Below the pieces are notes generated by a model. The model had not been told where the DNA came from and ran no database searches. It was given only the letters and a program-made list of their open reading frames with translations. Made by a program: the position numbers and the translations under genes. Source: JANXXV01 sp038230275 (GTDB lineage Bacteria; Acidobacteriota; Terriglobia; Bryobacterales; Bryobacteraceae). Taken from it: a stretch of DNA of 7,995 nucleotides. Positions 1 to 4,973 of this stretch are shown piece by piece (position 1 is the first letter of the stretch; the number at the start of each line of letters is the position of its first letter). Where the stretch lies: contig JBBRNO010000210.1 in NCBI GenBank assembly GCA_038230275.1, forward strand, positions 1 through 7,995, in the 5' to 3' direction.

Positions 1-1
1 C

Positions 2-181
2 ATTGAGCGCAAGGAAAGCCGCGGCGCGCACTTCCGCGACGATTTCCCCGACAAGAGCGACGAGTTCTCAAAATTCAATATCATCATCCGTCAGGGCCCC
101 AATGGCGAAATGCAGGTCAGCCGCGAGGCACTTCCTGAACTGCGTCCCGACCTGCAACAAATCATCGAGGAGATGAAATGA
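2..181 (+). CDS. sdhA: Succinate dehydrogenase flavoprotein subunit, C-terminal end (partial)
   Basis: Only the last 59 codons are in the window; the 5' end lies to the left. The reading frame opens at base 2 and ends in TGA at 179-181. Near its beginning it has ESRGAHFRDDFP, matching the conserved E-S-R-G-A/G-H-x-R-x-D-[FH]-P segment of the SdhA/FrdA C-terminal domain, where this arginine-rich region folds back near the FAD/dicarboxylate site. It ends with LPELRPDLQQIIEEMK, resembling the tail of the actinobacterial Sdh1 flavoprotein type. SdhA oxidises succinate to fumarate and passes electrons through SdhB to membrane quinone. The stop overlaps the sdhB start (ATGA), so the two are surely co-translated. 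The identity is also supported by the immediately following SdhB. SDH versus fumarate reductase direction cannot be decided from this fragment. Confidence 0.93.
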   Translation: MERKESRGAHFRDDFPDKSDEFSKFNIIIRQGPNGEMQVSREALPELRPDLQQIIEEMK

Positions 182-933
182 GCCAGTCCGCCACATTCAA
201 CATTTGGCGAGGAGACCGCACCAGCGGCGCGTTTCAGTCCTACGCCACCGAAGTCACCAGTGGCATGGTAGTGCTGGACGCAGTCCATCAGATTCAGGCC
301 GAACACTGTAACGACCTGGCCGTTCGCTGGAACTGCAAGGCGGGAAAATGCGGCTCGTGCTCGGCGGAAATCAACGGCATGCCGAAGCTGATGTGTATGA
401 CGCGCCTCAACTCCCTGCCGCTGGATAAGCCCGTCACAGTCGAGCCCATGCATGCCTTCCCGCGCATCAAGGATCTGGTGACGGACGTATCCTGGAATTA
501 CCGCGTCAAGGAAAAAATCAAGCCATTCAAACCGCGCAAGCCCGATGCACCGGACGGCACCTGGCGTATGCAGCAGGAAGACGTCGATCGTGCCCAGGAA
601 TTCCGCAAGTGCATCGAGTGCTACCTCTGCCAGGACGTCTGCCACGTACTGCGCGAACATCATATGCACGGCGAATTCATTGGCCCGCGTTTCCTGGTCT
701 ACGCGGCCCAACTGGAAATGAATCCGCTCGACACCGAAGACCGTCTCCAGGATCTGAAAGACCAACATGGAATCGGCCTGTGCAACATTACCAAATGCTG
801 CACCACCGTCTGCCCGGAAGGCATCACAATCACCGATAATGCAATCATCCCGTTGAAAGAGCGGGTAGTGGATGAGTTTTTTGATCCGCTGGCAAAACTG
901 TTCAAGTTGTTTCGACCCTCAAACTCCAAGTAG
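178..933 (+). CDS. sdhB: Succinate dehydrogenase iron-sulfur subunit, Sdh1-like
   Basis: This 251-residue protein is a normal length for SdhB, which carries electrons from FAD in SdhA to membrane quinone through three Fe-S clusters. The N-terminal ferredoxin-like domain has C53, C58, C61 and C73 for the [2Fe-2S] cluster. The C-terminal domain has C145-x2-C148-x2-C151-x3-C155 and C202-x5-C208-x3-C212-P. By the E. coli SdhB arrangement, C145/C148/C151/C212 bind [4Fe-4S] and C155/C202/C208 bind [3Fe-4S]. T205 sits where a fourth cysteine would convert the latter to 4Fe, so a 3Fe cluster is expected. Motifs such as RWNCKAGKCGSCSAEING, CIECYLCQDVCHV and CNITKCCTTVCPE match, from memory, the actinobacterial Sdh1 type rather than the E. 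coli type. The ATG at 178 overlaps the sdhA stop, and AGGAG at 168-172 lies 5 nt before it. No membrane-anchor gene follows, so the anchor should lie upstream of sdhA. Confidence 0.95.
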   Translation: MSQSATFNIWRGDRTSGAFQSYATEVTSGMVVLDAVHQIQAEHCNDLAVRWNCKAGKCGSCSAEINGMPKLMCMTRLNSLPLDKPVTVEPMHAFPRIKDLVTDVSWNYRVKEKIKPFKPRKPDAPDGTWRMQQEDVDRAQEFRKCIECYLCQDVCHVLREHHMHGEFIGPRFLVYAAQLEMNPLDTEDRLQDLKDQHGIGLCNITKCCTTVCPEGITITDNAIIPLKERVVDEFFDPLAKLFKLFRPSNSK

Positions 934-938
934 GAGGG
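932..938 (+). promoter_or_regulatory. Shine-Dalgarno of the TPR-like gene, overlapping the sdhB stop
   Basis: AGGAGGG begins inside the sdhB TAG stop codon (931-933). It lies 7-8 nt before ATG 946 but only 1-2 nt before GTG 940, which decides the start in favour of ATG 946. Overlap with the stop suggests translational coupling to sdhB. Confidence 0.8.
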
Positions 939-945
939 AGTGCAG

Positions 946-1443
946 ATGTTCGATCTTAAACCGATATCCCAAGACGCGATACCGGAGGCTATGGAGAAAG
1001 CGGTGCGTTACCGTCTGCTCAACGAGCCCGCCGCGGCGGAAAGTATCTGCCTCGATATTTTGCGTATCGATCCCGAGAACCAGGAAGCGTTGGTAAACAT
1101 GCTGCTGGCCCTAACCGATCAACTGGGTTCCGCAGGCACCGCCGGCCGCGCCAGAGCCGTTGCATCCCGGCTGAAGAGCGAATACGACCGCGCGTATTAC
1201 AAGGGCATTATTTGCGAGCGAGCCGCCAAGGCGCACCTGGACCACGGCGTTCCCGGCGCGGCCTTCCGTACTTACGATGGGCTCCGCGAAGCCATGGAAT
1301 GGTATGAAAAAGCCGAAGCGCTGCGGCCCCCGGGCAATGACGACGCAGTCCTGCGTTGGAACACCTGCGTCCGTACGCTGGCCAAGAATCCAAGCCTGCG
1401 CCCACGCCCGGAAGAAAGCTTCGAGCCCGTTCTAGGAGAGTAA
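946..1443 (+). CDS. Small TPR-like helical protein in the sdh string
   Basis: This 165-residue soluble protein has no signal peptide or membrane segment. It looks all-helical. Residues about 11-44 (AMEKAVRYRLLNEPAAAESICLDILRIDP) have the W/Y-L-A-A-P spacing of a tetratricopeptide repeat. Residues about 114-143 (REAMEWYEKAEALRPPGN) look like a second TPR helix pair, with a charged helical stretch between (about 66-98). The last 20 residues are acidic, proline-containing and probably disordered. I know of no established function; TPR units normally bind other proteins. It begins 12 nt after sdhB with a strong Shine-Dalgarno overlapping the sdhB stop, so it is probably made together with SDH. 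An assembly or accessory role for the complex is an inference from position only. The ATG at 946 is preferred over an in-frame GTG at 940 because of ribosome-site spacing. Confidence 0.85.
   Translation: MFDLKPISQDAIPEAMEKAVRYRLLNEPAAAESICLDILRIDPENQEALVNMLLALTDQLGSAGTAGRARAVASRLKSEYDRAYYKGIICERAAKAHLDHGVPGAAFRTYDGLREAMEWYEKAEALRPPGNDDAVLRWNTCVRTLAKNPSLRPRPEESFEPVLGE
1434..1440 (+). promoter_or_regulatory. Shine-Dalgarno deciding the AraC-family start
   Basis: AGGAGAG lies 8 nt before ATG 1449, inside the last codons of the TPR-like gene. This supports 1449 over an in-frame start at 1356 that would overlap the upstream gene by 88 bases. Confidence 0.8.
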
Positions 1444-1448
1444 CCAGC

Positions 1449-2219
1449 ATGCAGTACCGCGAGTTCGCACCATCGCCACAACTCGCCGATTGCGTCAAGT
1501 GCTTCTGGAATCTCGAAGCCGAACCCGGCTTGCCCGTGCAATCCATCTATCCGGATGGTTGCGCGGAAATCGTGTTTCAATACGGCGACCACTTTCTACG
1601 GCAGCCGCGCAGCATCTTCGCCGGTCAAATCTATCAGCATTTGGAAATAGCTCCCTCAGGCCGCACAGGCACTTTCGGAGTCCGCTTTCACACGCAAGGC
1701 GCCGCGCGATTCTTCCATCAGCCACAATCGGAATTCACCGCGCACCTCTATTCGCTGCGGGAAATCTGGGGCGCGGACGGCGCCTCCCTCGAACAACGGG
1801 TTCTTGACGCGAAATCCGCGGCTGCCCGCGTGGCAATCGTGGAAGCCGCGTTAATTGCCCGTAAATCGGACCGCTCTGCTCCGCCTATACTAACCGCCGC
1901 CCTCACTCAAATTCAGCGCCTGCCCATCCGGAAGATTTGCGCTGCCCTGGCCGTAAGCCCGCGCCAATTGGAACGCGTCTTCCAACGCGAAGTTGGTCTC
2001 AATCCCAAGCTATACGCGCGCATCCGCCGCTTCCAGCAAGCTCTCCAACAGAAAAACTCCACCTGGTGCGACATCGCCTATCACTGCGGTTATTACGATC
2101 AAGCCCACCTCATCCACGACTTTGTGGAGTTCACCGGTCAGCCGCCGACCGTTTGCTGCGCACCCGGCTCGGAGATGTCTGTCGCATTTTTACAAGACAA
2201 CCTCAACCTTCCGGCCTAA
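1449..2219 (+). CDS. AraC-family transcriptional regulator with DUF6597-like N-terminal domain
   Basis: This 256-residue DNA-binding regulator has an N-terminal domain (about 1-105) opening with YREFAPSPQLADCVKCFWNL and containing SIYPDGCAEIVFQYG and GVRFHTQGAARFF. That pattern is typical of the DUF6597 sensor domain found in front of AraC helix-turn-helix modules. The C-terminal domain (about 145-238) carries two helix-turn-helix units. The first is around IRKICAALAVSPRQLERVFQREVG (160-183). The second, WCDIAYHCGYYDQAHLIHDFVEFTGQPP (206-233), contains the GYYDQAHL and F-x-x-F-T-G signature. The ligand is unknown. Translation from ATG 1449 is supported by AGGAGAG 8 nt upstream and a 5-nt gap to the TPR-like gene. 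Its place between sdh-linked genes and a DUF6265 gene suggests co-transcription and perhaps autoregulation, which is inference. The C-terminus runs about 20 residues past the usual domain end without recognisable motif. Confidence 0.93.
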   Translation: MQYREFAPSPQLADCVKCFWNLEAEPGLPVQSIYPDGCAEIVFQYGDHFLRQPRSIFAGQIYQHLEIAPSGRTGTFGVRFHTQGAARFFHQPQSEFTAHLYSLREIWGADGASLEQRVLDAKSAAARVAIVEAALIARKSDRSAPPILTAALTQIQRLPIRKICAALAVSPRQLERVFQREVGLNPKLYARIRRFQQALQQKNSTWCDIAYHCGYYDQAHLIHDFVEFTGQPPTVCCAPGSEMSVAFLQDNLNLPA

Positions 2220-2229
2220 GCTGAATCTC

Positions 2230-2622
2230 ATGGACATCGCACAACTGGTTTTCATGGCCGGCTGCTGGGTAAACGGCCCCACCGAAGAGGTCTGGCTCAA
2301 GCCCGCCGGAGGGTCCATGTTAGGAATCAGCCGCACCGTAAAGGACGGCAAGACAACCTTCACCGAGTACATGCAGGTAGTGGAAGAGGATGGCACCCTG
2401 GTGATGAAGGTGCAACTGCGGCTGGCCGGCAAGCTGACTGCCTTTAAGCTCATCCATCTCACGAAACAGGAAGCCACTTTCTCCAACCCGGAACACGACT
2501 TCCCGCAACGCATCATCTACCGCCGCGAGCCCGGTGGATCCCTCTTCGCCCGCATCGAAGGCAACCTAAACGGCAAGCCCGCCCACGAAGACTACCCCAT
2601 GAAGCGGGTTAGCTGCGACTGA
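2230..2622 (+). CDS. DUF6265 family protein
   Basis: This 130-residue protein is of the DUF6265 type, whose biochemical function is unknown. The signature blocks are visible: FMAGCW (8-13), EEVWLKPAGGSMLGISRTV (19-37), a central strand-rich part, FSNPEHDFPQRIIY (84-97) and ARIEGNLNGK (107-116). Relatives are often lipocalin-like beta-rich proteins exported through a signal peptide. Here the likely start gives a protein beginning almost directly at the domain with no leader, so a cytoplasmic product is predicted. The frame is open further left, but only as a shadow of the AraC gene, and the domain begins right at this methionine. The gap to the AraC gene is 10 nt and no good Shine-Dalgarno is visible, so translation may depend on coupling. 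The stop codon TGA overlaps the -35 element of the next promoter. Confidence 0.85.
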   Translation: MDIAQLVFMAGCWVNGPTEEVWLKPAGGSMLGISRTVKDGKTTFTEYMQVVEEDGTLVMKVQLRLAGKLTAFKLIHLTKQEATFSNPEHDFPQRIIYRREPGGSLFARIEGNLNGKPAHEDYPMKRVSCD

Positions 2623-2648
2623 CACCGCCTCCGCGAATCGTGTAGCAT
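2619..2648 (+). promoter_or_regulatory. Probable sigma-70-type promoter for the DegT aminotransferase gene
   Basis: CTGACA at 2619-2624 matches the -35 consensus at 5 of 6 bases. It is followed after 18 nt by TAGCAT at 2643-2648 (4 of 6, with the key TA and final T). The hexamer ends 8 nt before ATG 2657, so initiation about 7 nt downstream would give a leader of about 0-2 nt. No Shine-Dalgarno is present, which is consistent. This is prediction from sequence only. Confidence 0.55.
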
Positions 2649-2656
2649 CAAACAAT

Positions 2657-3967
2657 ATGGATCCCAACCTGACGCGTCGCGGATTTATCGCATCAGCAGC
2701 AGCGGCCACGGCACTCGGCGCCACCGCAATTGACGAAAAGCTCGCCCTGCATGGCGGCCCGAAGGTCCGCAACACCCCATTCCCCGCCTGGCCCGTAATC
2801 GGAAGCAACGAAGAACAAGCCTGGATGACCGTCCTCCGCAAGGGCCGTTGGAACCGAACCGGCGGCAACAATACCCAGCAGTTTGAAGAGCGCTGGGCGC
2901 AGATCATCGGTGCCAAATACTGCGTAGCCACTGCCAACGGAACCTCGGCCCTCATCGTCGCTTTAAACGCCCTCGGCATCGGCCCCGGCGATGAAGTCAT
3001 CATGCCGCCGTACACCTTCAACGCCACCCTCAACGCGGTCCTGATGCAACACGCTCTGCCGGTTTTCGTGGATAGCGACCCCGAAACATTCCAGATCGAC
3101 GCCTCCAAAATCGAAGCCGCCATCACCAAACGCACTGCCCTGATCCTGCCGGTACACATTGGTGGAAGCGCCGCCGACATGGACACCATCCTCACCGTGG
3201 CGAAAAAGCACAACATCCCTGTTCTCGAAGACGCCTGCCAGGCCCACCTCGCCGAATGGAAAGGAAGAAAGGTAAGCGGCCTGGGCGACATGGGCTGCTT
3301 CAGTTTCCAGGCATCAAAGAATCTGAACTCCGGTGAAGGTGGCGCAGTACTCACTAACGATGAAGCTCTCAGCCACCGCGCCCGTGGATTCCATAACAAC
3401 GGCAATTCCTACGGCAGCCCCTTCACCTACACCGGCGCGGGCGCCAATCTGCGTATGACCGAATTCCAAGGTGCACTTCTGCTGGAACAACTCACACGGC
3501 TGGAAGCGCAATCGCAAATCCGCGCCAGGAATGCGAACCACCTCACCGGTCAGCTCAAAGAGATCGAAGGCATTATCCCAGCCCGTCAATATGAAGGGTG
3601 CACGCGCAACGCCTATCACCTGTACATGTTCCGTTACAACCGCGATCACTTCCACAACACGCCGAAGCAAATGTTTGTCAAAGCGTTGGCGGCCGAGGGC
3701 ATCCCGTGCTACGGAGGCTACACGCCGCTGAACAAATCAGCCGCCTTGTCCAATACTCTGAACGGCAAAGCGTACCGCTATATCTATTCCGCCAAGGAAC
3801 TGGCGGACCTGAACGACCGCAATCATCATTTCCAGAAGAACGATCAGCTCTGCGAAGAGGGCGTGTGGATTCCGCAGACGGCATTGCTTGCCGACACCCA
3901 GAGCATGGACCACATCGCCCAGGCCGTCCGTAAGATTCAAAAACACTCCGCCACGCTCTCCGCCTAG
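2657..3967 (+). CDS. Tat-exported DegT/DnrJ/EryC1/StrS-family PLP aminotransferase
   Basis: This is a 436-residue fold-type I PLP enzyme. Relatives transfer an amino group to keto-sugars, usually nucleotide-linked, or act on related cyclic substrates. The catalytic features are intact. NGTSAL (94-99) binds the cofactor phosphate, EDACQAH (191-197) gives D192 for the pyridine nitrogen and the conserved Q195/H197, and SFQASKNLNSGEGG (216-229) carries the Schiff-base lysine K221. Substrate-lid and C-terminal segments (NAYHLYMFRY, GIPCYGGYTPLNK) are also typical. In front of the domain is a leader with T-R-R-G-F-I (6-11), an alanine-rich hydrophobic stretch to about residue 24 and an A-T-A cleavage motif (22-24), which reads as a twin-arginine signal. 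Conserved family sequence starts at about residue 29 (LALHGGPKVRN), so the leader is a clean N-terminal addition. Export of this usually cytoplasmic class is odd; the substrate is unknown. Confidence 0.92.
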   Translation: MDPNLTRRGFIASAAAATALGATAIDEKLALHGGPKVRNTPFPAWPVIGSNEEQAWMTVLRKGRWNRTGGNNTQQFEERWAQIIGAKYCVATANGTSALIVALNALGIGPGDEVIMPPYTFNATLNAVLMQHALPVFVDSDPETFQIDASKIEAAITKRTALILPVHIGGSAADMDTILTVAKKHNIPVLEDACQAHLAEWKGRKVSGLGDMGCFSFQASKNLNSGEGGAVLTNDEALSHRARGFHNNGNSYGSPFTYTGAGANLRMTEFQGALLLEQLTRLEAQSQIRARNANHLTGQLKEIEGIIPARQYEGCTRNAYHLYMFRYNRDHFHNTPKQMFVKALAAEGIPCYGGYTPLNKSAALSNTLNGKAYRYIYSAKELADLNDRNHHFQKNDQLCEEGVWIPQTALLADTQSMDHIAQAVRKIQKHSATLSA

Positions 3968-4069
3968 GCCCATCCATTGGGTCAGGCCGCCCACTCGCTG
4001 GACCTTCGACGCTGATTTCAAAAAATAGGTCGAGGCGAAGACCCCAAAACTGCGATACAATCGCCCACG
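3968..4069 (+). other. Intergenic region with -10-like element before the ThuA gene
   Basis: This is a 102-nt gap. TACAAT at 4056-4061 (5 of 6 to the -10 consensus) ends 8 nt before ATG 4070, the same distance as in front of the DegT gene. No convincing -35 lies 16-19 nt upstream. A loose inverted pair, TTCGAC (4005-4010) and GTCGAG (4029-4034), is too weak to call a terminator, and there is no T-run. Confidence 0.4.
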
Positions 4070-4909
4070 ATGAAGACTTCCCGCCGCTCCGCACTAGCCG
4101 CCCTCGCAGGCGCCGCCGTTGCACCTCATATCGCACGCGCCGCACAGAAGGCAACCGCCTTCGGCCTGATCGGCGATCGTTATCATAACTCCGACTATGC
4201 CCGTACCGGTCTCAATCGCAACATCACTCAGGATCTCGGTGTCACCATCGATTTCACCGATGAGACCAAACTGCTTAACGCCGAAACGCTGAATGGATAC
4301 AAGCTGCTGATCATCCTCCGCGACGGCATGATCTGGCCCGACGGCTATCCCGACGAAACCAGCAACGCCGCCTGGGTGGCCACCGGAAAACCGAAGCTCA
4401 CCTTCGACCCTCCAACTCCAAAGACCGCCGCCAAACCCGCCTTCTGGATGAAGCCCGAGCAAGGCAAGGCCGTCCGCGCGTTTGTGGAAAACGGCGGCTC
4501 CGCGCTCTTCCTGCACAACGTCACGCACGTGGGCCTGACTGACCCGGACTTCCGCCATGTCCTGGGCGCCGCCTACGCCGGACACCCGCCCATTCGTACC
4601 TTTAAGGTGAAAGTCACCAATCCCGATCACCCCATCACCAAGGGTGTGAAAGATTTCATCATCACCGATGAACAGCACTACATGAAGTACGACAAGGATC
4701 CCAAGCATCTCTTCCTGCAGACCGTGAATGAAGACGGGCTGGATTACGACAAGCAGGGCACCACTGCCACCGCGGGCTGGTCTTACGATTACGGCAAGGG
4801 CCGCGTCGCCTATTTGTCGCCCGGCCACATGCTCTCCGTGCTCTGGAATCCGGAATACATTAAACTCCAGCACAACGCCGTGCGCTGGCTCTTACGGCAA
4901 AACTCATAG
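4070..4909 (+). CDS. ThuA-domain protein with Tat-type signal
   Basis: This 279-residue protein has one ThuA domain, a class I glutamine-amidotransferase-like fold named from the trehalose-utilisation locus; its activity is not firmly established. The N-terminus S-R-R-S-A-L (4-9), an alanine-rich core and ARA just before residue 25 form a Tat-like export signal, so a periplasmic product is expected. Domain landmarks are AFGLIGDRYHNSDY (30-43), a YKLLIILRDGM strand (77-87), a WMKPEQGKAVRAFVENGGSA helix and strand (126-145) with FLHNV following, NPDHPITKGVKDF (184-196), DEQHYMKY (200-207) and YGKGRVAYLSPGH (241-253), the last being the most characteristic ThuA block. A canonical amidotransferase Cys nucleophile is not apparent, as is common in this family. 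It follows the Tat-exported DegT enzyme by 102 nt; a shared role in extracellular carbohydrate use is possible but inferred. No Shine-Dalgarno is seen. Confidence 0.9.
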   Translation: MKTSRRSALAALAGAAVAPHIARAAQKATAFGLIGDRYHNSDYARTGLNRNITQDLGVTIDFTDETKLLNAETLNGYKLLIILRDGMIWPDGYPDETSNAAWVATGKPKLTFDPPTPKTAAKPAFWMKPEQGKAVRAFVENGGSALFLHNVTHVGLTDPDFRHVLGAAYAGHPPIRTFKVKVTNPDHPITKGVKDFIITDEQHYMKYDKDPKHLFLQTVNEDGLDYDKQGTTATAGWSYDYGKGRVAYLSPGHMLSVLWNPEYIKLQHNAVRWLLRQNS

Positions 4910-4944
4910 TCATCGAAACTCGCGCTCGAAGCATTCCGCCGTGC

Positions 4945-4964
4945 TAGCATGAGATCCGCCGGAG
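4945..4964 (+). promoter_or_regulatory. Possible -10 hexamer and Shine-Dalgarno for the OPT gene
   Basis: TAGCAT at 4945-4950 repeats the hexamer found before the DegT gene, but here it is 23 nt from the start and lacks a clear -35. GGAG at 4961-4964 lies 9 nt before ATG 4974 and is a reasonable ribosome site. The hexamer is a weak call; the ribosome site is better supported. Confidence 0.4.
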
Positions 4965-4973
4965 ACTCACTTA

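Noticed and set aside
91..768. 225-codon - strand frame opposite sdhB
   Set aside because: The + strand carries all SdhB cysteine motifs. The antisense product shows no recognisable domain.
940..945. GTG start for the TPR-like gene
   Set aside because: It lies only 1-2 nt after the AGGAGGG ribosome site, too close; ATG 946 is correctly spaced.
1356..1448. Upstream in-frame start for the AraC regulator
   Set aside because: It would overlap the TPR-like gene by 88 bases and add residues foreign to the domain; ATG 1449 has a good ribosome site.
1993..2229. Longer form of the DUF6265 gene
   Set aside because: The extension is a shadow of the AraC frame, Ser/Thr/Pro-rich, without a signal peptide or family homology.
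2566..3405. 279-codon - strand frame opposite the DegT gene
   Set aside because: It overlaps the catalytic region of the aminotransferase and has no recognisable family sequence.
4094..4873. 259-codon open frame on the - strand opposite the ThuA gene
   Set aside because: It mirrors a well-supported gene, has low-complexity Gly/Val-rich composition and no family motif. High GC third positions explain its openness.
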